From Nakamurella sp. A5-74 (GTDB lineage: Bacteria > Actinomycetota > Actinomycetes > Mycobacteriales > Nakamurellaceae), in assembly GCF_040438885.1 (NCBI RefSeq), contig NZ_CP159218.1, forward strand, positions 1,860,001-1,924,000: 64,000 bases of DNA, in the 5' to 3' direction. Positions 23,733 to 31,457 of this stretch are shown here, in pieces. Positions within the stretch are counted from its first letter, which is position 1. Each line of letters opens with the position of its first letter. The notes under the pieces were generated by a model that did no database searches, was not told where the DNA came from, and worked only from the letters and a program-made list of their open reading frames with translations. Both the position numbers and the translations under genes were made by a program.

Positions 23733-24809
23733 GTGACCACTTCTCCCACCCTGCCACCCGCGCTCCGGCCGGGCGCCGAGTCCGCTCCACCTGCTCCACC
23801 CCCCGCTCCACCAGCAGTGTCCTTGAGCAAGGCGGTGGTCCCCCCGACAGCGAGCACGTCGCTGGACGAGCCTCGAGTCGTGCCGGTCCGTCATCCCTGG
23901 CGGTGGGTGGGGGTGGCCGTCGTGCTGGTGCTGCTCGCCCAGTTCGTGCACGGCCTGGCCACGAATCCCGGCTGGGACTGGGAGACCTTCGCCAAGTACT
24001 TCGCTGCCGAATCCATCCTGGCCGCGCTGTGGACCACCATCAAGCTGACCGTCTACGGCACGCTCCTCGGATTCGGGCTCGGCGTGGTGATCGCTGCCAT
24101 GCGACTGTCGAAATCACCCTTCCTGCAGGTCATCTCGTGGGGGTACGTCTGGGCGTTCCGGTCGATCCCACTGATCGTGCAGCTGCTGTTCTGGTTCAAC
24201 ATCGCGTACCTGTACCAGACCCTGCAGTTCGGAGTGCCCTTCGGGCCGGGCTTCTTCAGTGTGAACACCAACGACCTGTTCGGCCCGCTCGGTGCTGCGG
24301 TCCTCGGATTGGCGCTGCACCAGGCCGCGTACGCGGCGGAGATCATCCGCGGCGGGATCGTGTCTGTCGATGCCGGACAGTTGGAAGCCGCTGCAGCACT
24401 GGGTATCCCGCGTCTACGGCAGTTCCGCCGCATCGTACTGCCGCAGGCGATGCGCTCGATCCTGCCGAACGCCGCCAACGAGGTGATCTCGTTGTTCAAG
24501 GGCACCTCCATCGTGTCGGTGATGGCGATCCCCGAGCTGTTCTACCAGGCCCAGGTGATCTACGGCCGCAACGGTCGTGTCGTCCCGCTGTTGATGGTGG
24601 CCACGGTCTGGTACATCATCCTGACGACCATCCTGTCGGTGGTGCAGTACTACGTCGAGCGGCACTATGCCAAGGGTGCAAGTCGCACCCTGCCGCCCAC
24701 ACCGTTGCAGCGGATCACCCGCGGTTGGGCTCGGGTACGGCGAGCAGCCGCCCATCCGCCGAGTCGCACCGGTACCCGTCCGGTCGCACCCGCGGGCGAT
24801 GCCCGATGA
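23733..24809 (+). CDS. Polar amino-acid-type ABC transporter permease
   Basis: 358 aa. A Pro-rich cytoplasmic N-terminus (~50 residues) precedes five or so membrane helices. The HisM/GlnP family signature is present: ESILAALWTTIKLTVYGTLLG and the EAA loop EAAAALGIPRLRQFRRIVLPQA. It forms the membrane channel of the importer with the ATPase that overlaps it by 4 nt. First gene after the SAM-IV riboswitch, so a sulfur-containing amino-acid substrate is inferred. GTG start with GAGGA six bases upstream. Confidence 0.92.
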   Translation: MTTSPTLPPALRPGAESAPPAPPPAPPAVSLSKAVVPPTASTSLDEPRVVPVRHPWRWVGVAVVLVLLAQFVHGLATNPGWDWETFAKYFAAESILAALWTTIKLTVYGTLLGFGLGVVIAAMRLSKSPFLQVISWGYVWAFRSIPLIVQLLFWFNIAYLYQTLQFGVPFGPGFFSVNTNDLFGPLGAAVLGLALHQAAYAAEIIRGGIVSVDAGQLEAAAALGIPRLRQFRRIVLPQAMRSILPNAANEVISLFKGTSIVSVMAIPELFYQAQVIYGRNGRVVPLLMVATVWYIILTTILSVVQYYVERHYAKGASRTLPPTPLQRITRGWARVRRAAAHPPSRTGTRPVAPAGDAR

Positions 24810-25591
24810 CCGCCGCCGTCGACTCGTCGACCAGGCCCATGGTCGAGATTCGCAGCGTGCACAAGGCTTTCGGCGATCTGGAAGTGTTGCGCGGCATCGA
24901 CCTGGACATCCCCGCCGGGTCCGTGACGGTCATCCTCGGGCCGTCGGGGTCGGGCAAGTCGACCCTGCTGCGTTCGATCAACCATCTCGAGAAGCTCGAC
25001 TCGGGATCGATCAGCGTCGACGGTTCGCTCATCGGGTACAAACCACGCCGTGGCCGGCTGTACGAGCTGCGGGAGAAGGAGATTCTCGAGCAGCGTTCGG
25101 AGATCGGGTTCGTCTTCCAGAACTTCAATCTCTTCGGGCATCTGACGGTCCTGGAGAACGTGGTAGAAGCGCCGATCTCCGCCCAAAGGCGCAAACGTTC
25201 CGAGGTGGAGGCACTGGCGCTCGAGCTGCTCGAGCGGGTCGGTGTGCGCGAGAAGGCGCACGACTATCCGCGCCGCCTGTCCGGTGGTCAGCAGCAGCGG
25301 GTGGCGATCGCCAGAGCACTGGCGCTGCAACCGAAGTTGATCCTCTTCGACGAGCCGACGAGTGCACTCGACCCGGAGCTGGTCGGCGAGGTGCTCGACG
25401 TGATCGTCGATCTCGCCAGGAGCGGTACGACCCTCGTGGTGGTCACCCACGAGATCGGATTCGCCCGCCAGGTGGCCGACACCGTCGTGTTCATCGACGA
25501 GGGCCGGATCATCGAGTCCGGCACTCCGTCCGCCGTGATCGACAACCCGCAGCACGAGCGCACCCGGGCCTTCATCTCCAAGGTGCTGTGA
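24806..25591 (+). CDS. Polar amino-acid-type ABC transporter ATP-binding protein
   Basis: 261 aa. Walker A GPSGSGKST, Q-loop FQNFNLF, signature LSGGQQQRVAIARA, Walker B LILFDEPTSALDPE and H-loop VTHEI are all intact. It belongs to the GlnQ/HisP group that energises amino-acid import. ATG 24806 overlaps the permease stop. The stop at 25589-25591 shares its last base with an ATG that opens the repeat-bearing stretch before the first binding protein. Confidence 0.95.
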   Translation: MTAAVDSSTRPMVEIRSVHKAFGDLEVLRGIDLDIPAGSVTVILGPSGSGKSTLLRSINHLEKLDSGSISVDGSLIGYKPRRGRLYELREKEILEQRSEIGFVFQNFNLFGHLTVLENVVEAPISAQRRKRSEVEALALELLERVGVREKAHDYPRRLSGGQQQRVAIARALALQPKLILFDEPTSALDPELVGEVLDVIVDLARSGTTLVVVTHEIGFARQVADTVVFIDEGRIIESGTPSAVIDNPQHERTRAFISKVL

Positions 25592-25630
25592 TGCGTTCCC
25601 CCCTCACCTCCCGAATCCCCTTCCATCCCT

Positions 25631-25705
25631 TGACTTCTCGACCAGTGACTTCTCGACCACAGACTTCTCGACCACAGACTTCCGGAACTCAGACATCCCG
25701 ACCCC
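25631..25705 (+). repeat. 15-bp tandem repeat before the first substrate-binding protein
   Basis: Five contiguous 15-bp units beginning (T/A)GACTTCTCGACCA fill 25631-25705 between the ATPase and the binding-protein gene; the last two are degenerate. The period keeps an open frame from ATG 25591 into the lipoprotein, so an N-terminally extended form is theoretically possible. It would bury the signal peptide, so ATG 25726 is the probable start. Similar 15-bp arrays occur at 31383 and 35060 in the same operon. Confidence 0.8.
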
Positions 25706-25725
25706 CGACATTCCAAGGACACCCC

Positions 25726-26793
25726 ATGTTCCGGCTCACCCGCCACCGCAAGAGTTTCGCCGCCGCCCTCGCGCTGACCGCGTTCACCCTCGGCGCCTGC
25801 GGCACCTCGACCGCCGTCGAACCCGCCGCCCAGCCGGAGCCGGCCGCCGCCGGATCGTCCGCCCCCGTATCCTCGATCGGCACCTCGGCAGCAGGATCGT
25901 CCTCTGCCGGAGCCTCGACGGGTGCGGAAGGCGCGGCGCCGTCCATCAACCTGGGCCCTGACCAGAACCGGATCACCACTCCCGAGGTTGCGGCGATCGC
26001 CGCACTCGTCCCCGCGTCGATCCGCGAGAAAGGCACCATCGTCATCACCGGATTCGCCGGCAGCACGCCGCCGTTGCGGTTCTATGCCGACGACGACGCC
26101 ACGGTGATCGGTTCCGAGGTGGATCTCGCTTACCTGTTCGCGGACGTGCTCGGCCTCGAGGTGGAGCTCAAGTCGGCCGATTGGGCCCAGAACTTCGTGG
26201 CCATCGACGCCGGCAACGCCGACGCGTTCATCGGCAACGTGACCGTGACGCAGGAGCGCAAGGAGAAGTACGACTTCGCCACCTATCGCAACGACAACCT
26301 GGCTGTCGAGGTGAAGGCCGGATCCGGCCTGAAGGTCACCGGCGCCAAGGATCTCGCCGGTAAGTCGGTGGGTGTGGGCTCGGGCACGAACCAGGAGAAG
26401 ATCCTGGTCGACTGGAGCGCAGAGAACACAGCTGCGGGGCTCGAGCCGATCGCGATCAAGTACTACCAGAACGCCTCCGACTACTACCTGGCCATCGCCT
26501 CCGGTCGGCTGGACGCCTACTTCGGTCCCAACCCGAGCGCAGCGTTCCACGTCGCCTCGACCGGTGAGACCGAGATCGCCGGGACCTTCTCCGGCGCCGG
26601 CGCGGGCCTGCAGGGCGAGATCGCCGTGCTCACCAAGGAGGGCAACGGTCTGGCCGCGGCCTTTGCTGCTGCCATCAATGAGACGATCAAGAACGGTAGC
26701 TACGGCGAAGTTCTCGCGCGCTGGAACCTCACCAACGAATCCGTGGCGAAGTCCGAGATCAACCCGCCGGGCCTGCCCAAGACGGAGTCCTGA
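25726..26793 (+). CDS. ABC transporter substrate-binding lipoprotein (amino-acid family), copy 1
   Basis: 355 aa. Basic N-region, hydrophobic core and lipobox LGAC (C25) mark a lipoprotein. A Ser/Ala-rich linker precedes the periplasmic-binding-protein type 2 fold (IREKGTIVITGFAGSTPPLRFY through VTVTQERKEKYDFATYR, typical of family 3 binding proteins). It captures the substrate for the adjacent permease and ATPase. It ends NPPGLPKTES, almost identical to copy 2, and shares a TGATG junction with it. Confidence 0.92.
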   Translation: MFRLTRHRKSFAAALALTAFTLGACGTSTAVEPAAQPEPAAAGSSAPVSSIGTSAAGSSSAGASTGAEGAAPSINLGPDQNRITTPEVAAIAALVPASIREKGTIVITGFAGSTPPLRFYADDDATVIGSEVDLAYLFADVLGLEVELKSADWAQNFVAIDAGNADAFIGNVTVTQERKEKYDFATYRNDNLAVEVKAGSGLKVTGAKDLAGKSVGVGSGTNQEKILVDWSAENTAAGLEPIAIKYYQNASDYYLAIASGRLDAYFGPNPSAAFHVASTGETEIAGTFSGAGAGLQGEIAVLTKEGNGLAAAFAAAINETIKNGSYGEVLARWNLTNESVAKSEINPPGLPKTES

Positions 26794-27878
26794 TGAGTCG
26801 CCACGCCCTGTCCAGGCCTGCCCGCGGGAGCACTCTCTCCCACAGCGTTTTCGGTGGCGTCGCTCGTCGACGCCGTACGCTGATCGCCGGCGCAGTCGCG
26901 TCGGCCGTCATCCTGACCGGGTGCGCCGATCCGAGCGGGAACTCCGCCGTCTCGCCGGTCGCGGCTGCGGTGTCGCAGCCGTCCCGCAGCGGCGTTGCGG
27001 CGGTCAGCATTCCGGCGAGCTTCAACACCTCACCGGACCAACACCGGGTCAGCGCGGCGGCCGACCCGGCTGCCGTCGCACTGCTGCCGGAAGACGTTCG
27101 CAAGAGCGGGAAGCTCGTCGTCGCAGGCGGTTTCGCAGGAGGTGGCCTGCCGCCGCTGGGTTTCACCGCCGACGACAACACGACCCCGATCGGGGTCGAG
27201 GTGGACATCGCTCACCTGATCGGTGACAAGCTCGGTCTGACAACGGATCTGCAGGTCACCTCGTGGGAGAACATCTTGCTCGGCACCGACTCCGGCGAGT
27301 ATCAGGTCGCGGTGTCCAACGTCGGGGTGTCGCAGGAGCGCAAGGAGAAGTATGACTTCGACACCTACCGCCTGGGACTGCACGCGTTCGAGGCGAAGAA
27401 GGGATCGGGGCTGACGGTCAACGGTGCCGCCGACATCGCCGGCAAGAAGGTGGCCGTCGGCTCCGGAACGTTGCAGGAGGGCATCGTCCTGAACTGGGAC
27501 GAAGAGAATCGCAAGGCAGGGCTGGCGCCGGTCGAGATCAAGTACTACCAATCGGCCACCGACTACTACCTGGCACTGTCCTCCGGGCGGATCGACCTGT
27601 ACCTCGGACCCAACCCGACCGCGACCTACCACGTCGCCACGGTCGGACAGACCGAGATCGTCGGCACCGTCTCGTCCTCGTTCCCGATCGACGGCAAGGT
27701 CGCGGTGATGACGAAGAAGGACAACGGTCTGGTGAAAGCCCTTGCCGCGGCGATCGATTCGGCGATCGCCGATGGCTCCTACACCGAGGTGCTGAACCGC
27801 TGGGGACTCGGTGCCGAGGCTGTGAGCAAGGCCGAGATCAACCCGCCAGGGCTTCCCAAGCCGAAGACGACCGGGTGA
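26793..27878 (+). CDS. ABC transporter substrate-binding lipoprotein (amino-acid family), copy 2
   Basis: 361 aa, clear paralogue of the upstream binding protein, sharing QERKEKYDF, the ADIAGKKVAVGSGT-type segment, IKYYQ, DYYLAL-SGR-D, GPNP and the C-terminal INPPGLPK. Lipobox LTGC (C44) after a long basic N-terminus (VARRRRTL). Two binding proteins per importer suggest two related substrates or affinities. It starts on the last base of the previous stop (TGATG), and the flavoprotein gene follows after 6 bp. Confidence 0.92.
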   Translation: MSRHALSRPARGSTLSHSVFGGVARRRRTLIAGAVASAVILTGCADPSGNSAVSPVAAAVSQPSRSGVAAVSIPASFNTSPDQHRVSAAADPAAVALLPEDVRKSGKLVVAGGFAGGGLPPLGFTADDNTTPIGVEVDIAHLIGDKLGLTTDLQVTSWENILLGTDSGEYQVAVSNVGVSQERKEKYDFDTYRLGLHAFEAKKGSGLTVNGAADIAGKKVAVGSGTLQEGIVLNWDEENRKAGLAPVEIKYYQSATDYYLALSSGRIDLYLGPNPTATYHVATVGQTEIVGTVSSSFPIDGKVAVMTKKDNGLVKALAAAIDSAIADGSYTEVLNRWGLGAEAVSKAEINPPGLPKPKTTG

Positions 27879-27884
27879 GCTGAG

Positions 27885-29006
27885 ATGAGGACGCGGGTAG
27901 TGGTGGTCGGAGCCGGCGTGGCCGGTTCGGCTGCCGCCTGGCGGCTGGCCGAACGGGGCGCGGAGGTCGTGCTCGTCGATCGGTTCGGCGCGGGCCATGA
28001 CAAGGGTGCGTCGCACGGTTCCTCGCGCATCTACCGTCATGCCTACTCAAATGTGCACTACGTGCGCCTGGCGGCCCAGGCCCTGCGGGGGTGGGAGACC
28101 CTGCAGGATCTGGGCGGCGAGCGCGTGTTGGAGTTGACCGGGGCTGTCGACCACGGTGATCCGGATGCGCTGCAGCCGCTGGCAGATGCGCTGGATTCCG
28201 AGTCCGTTCCGTCCCACTTCCTCGATCCGGCCGAGGCCGGTAAGCGCTGGCCGGGGCTGCGGTTCGACACCCAGGTGCTGTGGCACGCCGCGGCCGGTCG
28301 GGTGCACGCCGACCGTGCGGTCGCCACCCTGCAGGCCGCCGCCACCAACCGCGGCGCGCAGGTGCAGCGTGAGCGCCGGGTGCTGTCGATCGAGACGGAT
28401 CCGACCGGGGTGCGGGTCCGGACGGATGGCGGCCTGCTGGAGGCCGACCAGGTGGTGGTCGCAGCAGGGGCCTGGACGAGCGCGCTCGTCGGTCCCCATC
28501 TCGACTATCCGCCGATCCGGACCACCCAGGAACAACCGGCGCATTTCGCCAGGGTGGACCGCGGACGGGGCACCGAGTGGCCCAGTTTCATCCACCACCC
28601 GGGCGCCGGCTACAGGGGTCCGGGGATCTACGGTCTTGATTCACCGGACGGTGTCAAGGTGGGCGAGCACGGCACAGGTCCTGAGATCGACCCGGATGTC
28701 AGGACCGCTGCCGACCCGGCGCTGCTCGACCGGCTGGTCGACCATGTGCGGCATTGGATCCCGGGTGTCGATTCCAGAACAGCCAGACCCGTCAGCTGTT
28801 TGTACTCGACGACTCCCGACCACGATTTCGTGATCGACCGGGTCGGGCAGGTCACGGTCGCGGGCGGGTTCTCCGGTCACGGGTTCAAGTTCGGGCCTGC
28901 TCTGGGTGACCTGGTCGCCGAGCTCGTGCTCGATTCGAAACCCGCAAACCCGCTGTTCGCGCTGAACCGGTTCCGGGTCCCCGCCCGGGGAACAACACGC
29001 CGATGA
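27885..29006 (+). CDS. FAD-dependent oxidoreductase, monomeric sarcosine oxidase / N-methyl amino-acid oxidase type
   Basis: 373 aa. Rossmann motif VVVGAGVAGSAAAWRLAERG binds FAD. ASHGSSRIYRHAY and the C-terminal SCLYSTTPDHDFVIDRV match the monomeric sarcosine oxidase/MTOX family, where the Cys carries covalent flavin. GGFSGHGFKFGPALG is also typical. Such enzymes oxidise secondary amines or amino acids to imines with H2O2 release. In a SAM-controlled operon the substrate may be a sulfur amino-acid derivative; that is inference. It overlaps the next open frame by 4 nt. Confidence 0.85.
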   Translation: MRTRVVVVGAGVAGSAAAWRLAERGAEVVLVDRFGAGHDKGASHGSSRIYRHAYSNVHYVRLAAQALRGWETLQDLGGERVLELTGAVDHGDPDALQPLADALDSESVPSHFLDPAEAGKRWPGLRFDTQVLWHAAAGRVHADRAVATLQAAATNRGAQVQRERRVLSIETDPTGVRVRTDGGLLEADQVVVAAGAWTSALVGPHLDYPPIRTTQEQPAHFARVDRGRGTEWPSFIHHPGAGYRGPGIYGLDSPDGVKVGEHGTGPEIDPDVRTAADPALLDRLVDHVRHWIPGVDSRTARPVSCLYSTTPDHDFVIDRVGQVTVAGGFSGHGFKFGPALGDLVAELVLDSKPANPLFALNRFRVPARGTTRR

Positions 29007-29131
29007 CCGTTGCTGACCCGGAGGACGTCCCTCACCCGCCGCACCGTCGCGGCCAGGCGCTCAGCCCCGCGATGCGCCATGCAAGCCCGAGCACCAATCC
29101 CGCACACCCTGCAAGGACAGTGATCAAGAAC

Positions 29132-30250
29132 ATGAGTCGAATCCTGGTGATCTCCGGAAGCCCGTCGGCCGTCTCCCGCACCGATGGCGTGTTGAGCCAT
29201 CTGGTGCGCCGCTTCCAGGTCGGTGGGCACGAGGTGCAGCAGGTCCGGCTACGGGATCTGCCGGCCGGTCCGCTGCTCGCGGCCGACGTCACCCGACCCG
29301 AGATCGCCGCAGCTGTCCGCGCGGTGGACGCCGCCGATGCGATCGTCATCGGCTCGCCGGTGTTCAAGGCGGCCTACAGCGGATTGCTCAAGTCGTTCCT
29401 CGACCTGTTGCCGCAGTTCGCCTTCCGCGGTAAGAGTGTGCTGCCGATCGTCACCGGCGGGTCCCCGGCGCACGTGCTGGCGGTCGATTACGCGTTGCGT
29501 CCGGTGCTGGCCAGCATGGGGCCGGAGCACATCGGGCAGGGCTGGTTCGTACTGAGTGAGCACGTCCAACTGTTCCCGGGCGGGGGAGTGCTGTTGGACG
29601 CCAAGGCATCCGCCCCACTGTTCGAGGTGACCGATGCATTCCTCGGTCACCTGGCGCGGTCGACGGGGGTACCGGCGCCGGTCGCTCCGACTGTCATCGA
29701 TCACGACCGGCTGGAGGTGAGCAGGGTCTCGCACCCCGATCCGCTGCTGGACCCGCTGCTGGCCGACCTCAAGGTGGAGTACGGCACCCGGTACGGCATG
29801 GACAACCCCAACACCCTGCTCGTCGAAGTCCCGCAGAGCGACTTCGACCCGGCGAACCGGGGTGGCTTCGTGGTCCTGACGATCGACGGTCAGCCGGTCG
29901 CCGGCGGCGCCATCCGGCGCAAGGACGACGAGACCGCAGAAGTGAAGCGGGTCTGGACCTCGAACCGGCATCGCCGTCAGGGTCTGGCCCGCCGGGTGAT
30001 GGCCGAGCTCGAACTGCTGGCCGTGGACCTCGGATACGGCCGGATCTACCTCACCACGGGCCCACGCCAGCCGGAGGCTCGTGACCTGTACCTGGCGTCC
30101 GGCTACGCACCCCAGTTCGACGTACAGGCCGACCCAGAGAGCATCGGACCGTTGCCGTTCGTGAAGGCCCTTCAGATCGGCGGAACCCTGCCGAACCCTG
30201 TCCCAGCAGTCGATTCCGTCGACACCGTCCTGACCGGAGTCGTGCGATGA
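29132..30250 (+). CDS. Fusion protein: NAD(P)H-dependent FMN reductase (SsuE-like) + GNAT N-acetyltransferase
   Basis: 372 aa, two domains. Residues 1-185 are a flavodoxin-like FMN reductase (RILVISGSPSAVSRTDGVL, IVIGSPVFKAAYSGLLKSFLDLLP, GGSPAHVLAVDYALRPVL). Residues ~210-350 are a GNAT domain with the acetyl-CoA loop HRRQGLARRVMAELE and LTTGPRQPEARDLYLASGY. The reductase would supply FMNH2 to the two monooxygenases downstream, and the acetyltransferase would N-acetylate a substrate. ATG 29132 gives the natural reductase start; an in-frame ATG at 29003 overlaps the previous stop but adds an unconserved 43-residue leader. Confidence 0.85.
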   Translation: MSRILVISGSPSAVSRTDGVLSHLVRRFQVGGHEVQQVRLRDLPAGPLLAADVTRPEIAAAVRAVDAADAIVIGSPVFKAAYSGLLKSFLDLLPQFAFRGKSVLPIVTGGSPAHVLAVDYALRPVLASMGPEHIGQGWFVLSEHVQLFPGGGVLLDAKASAPLFEVTDAFLGHLARSTGVPAPVAPTVIDHDRLEVSRVSHPDPLLDPLLADLKVEYGTRYGMDNPNTLLVEVPQSDFDPANRGGFVVLTIDGQPVAGGAIRRKDDETAEVKRVWTSNRHRRQGLARRVMAELELLAVDLGYGRIYLTTGPRQPEARDLYLASGYAPQFDVQADPESIGPLPFVKALQIGGTLPNPVPAVDSVDTVLTGVVR

Positions 30251-31386
30251 GTACCTTGATCACCGCCGTCGCGCTCGATCGCGCGGGGGACCACCCTGCG
30301 GCGTGGCGGGAGAGCGCCGTCGACCCCCGGTCGCTGCTGGATCCGCAGCGGCTCCGTCTCGAGGTGCAGACCGTCGAAGCCGCCGGTGTCGACTTCGTGA
30401 CGGTGCCGGACTCGCTGGCAGTCGACGCCTCCGGGTCGTCGGTGCCGCTGCTGGACGCCGTCACCCAGCTCGCGGCCGTCGCTCCGGTCACCGACCGGAT
30501 CGGGCTGGTCCCGACCGTCACCACCACCCACACCGAGCCGTTCCACCTCCAGGCTGCCGTCGCGAGCGTCGACTTCGCCTCGCTCGGTCGGGCCGGGTGG
30601 CAACCCACCGTGTCCCTCGGCGCGGGGGAGGCCGCTGCCATCGGACGGCGCGGCACTGCCGCGCCCGAGGCGCTGTGGCAGGAAGCGGGCGAGGTGATCG
30701 ACGTCGCCCGCCTGCTGTGGGACTCCTGGGAGGACGACGCCGAGATCCGGGACGTCGCCACCGGCCGGTTCATCGACCGCGACAAGCTGCACTACGTCGA
30801 CCACGTCGGCAGCACCTTCTCGGTCAAGGGTCCGTCGATCGTTCCCCGTTCACCGCAAGGACATCCGGTCACCGTGGTGTCCTTGTCCGACACCGTCTTG
30901 ACCGACCCCGTCGTGCTCCGCGTTGCCGCCCGGGCAGACGTGGTGCTCGTCCCGGCGGGCGCAGATTTTGCCGCCCGCCGGGTCGCGCTGGCTGCCGCCG
31001 TTGCGGAACTCGGTCGCGACTTCGACCAGGTGCGGGTGCTCATCGACGCGAGCGTGGTGTTCGACCTGCCCGAGGAGACCGCTGCCACCCGGATCGACCG
31101 ACTGCAGGGTCGCACGCGGTCGGGCCCACCCGACCTAGTGGGCTCGCTCGAGGCGATCACCGAGCGCATCGCCGGGTGGGCCGGCGGCGTCGACGGGATC
31201 CACCTGCGACCGTGGGTGATCGCCGCGGACCTGCCGCAGATCACCGCCCAGCTCATCCCAGCACTCCGCGCCGGCGGTCTCCTGCCGCCGGCGCCGACCG
31301 GCCCGACCACCTTCCGCGACCGTCTGGGTCTGACGCGACCCGTCAATGTCTTCGCCGCCGGGCGAGAAGGAGCACTGTCCCTGTGA
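30247..31386 (+). CDS. LLM class flavin-dependent monooxygenase, first of pair
   Basis: 379 aa, luciferase-like TIM barrel. The start LDPQRLRLEVQTVEAAGVDFVTVPDSLA and the GLVPTVTTTHTEPFHLQAAVASVDFAS segment are family features. LWDSWEDDAEIRDVATGRFID resembles the NtaA/SnaA/DszA branch. It needs FMNH2, probably from the upstream reductase domain, and inserts oxygen at a C-S or C-N position. ATG 30247 overlaps the previous stop by 4 nt and its own stop overlaps the next gene's GTG. Confidence 0.85.
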   Translation: MSTLITAVALDRAGDHPAAWRESAVDPRSLLDPQRLRLEVQTVEAAGVDFVTVPDSLAVDASGSSVPLLDAVTQLAAVAPVTDRIGLVPTVTTTHTEPFHLQAAVASVDFASLGRAGWQPTVSLGAGEAAAIGRRGTAAPEALWQEAGEVIDVARLLWDSWEDDAEIRDVATGRFIDRDKLHYVDHVGSTFSVKGPSIVPRSPQGHPVTVVSLSDTVLTDPVVLRVAARADVVLVPAGADFAARRVALAAAVAELGRDFDQVRVLIDASVVFDLPEETAATRIDRLQGRTRSGPPDLVGSLEAITERIAGWAGGVDGIHLRPWVIAADLPQITAQLIPALRAGGLLPPAPTGPTTFRDRLGLTRPVNVFAAGREGALSL

Positions 31387-31457
31387 GCACTGTCCCTGTG
31401 AGCACTGTCCATGTGAGCACTGTCCCTGTGAGCACTCTCCCTGTGAGCACACATGGC
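31383..31457 (+). repeat. 15-bp tandem repeat containing a GTG start codon in every unit
   Basis: GTGAGCACTGTCCCT is repeated from 31383 in five units (GTG at 31383, 31398, 31413, 31428, 31443) with single-base variation. The first unit contains the stop of the first monooxygenase (TGA 31384-31386). All units are in frame with the second monooxygenase, giving a VST(V/L)(P/H) repeat at its N-terminus and five possible starts. Confidence 0.93.

Noticed and set aside
29003-29131. 43-residue N-terminal extension of the FMN reductase-GNAT protein
   Set aside because: Overlaps the previous stop in ATGA fashion but has no conservation and precedes a natural flavodoxin start; kept only as an alternative start.
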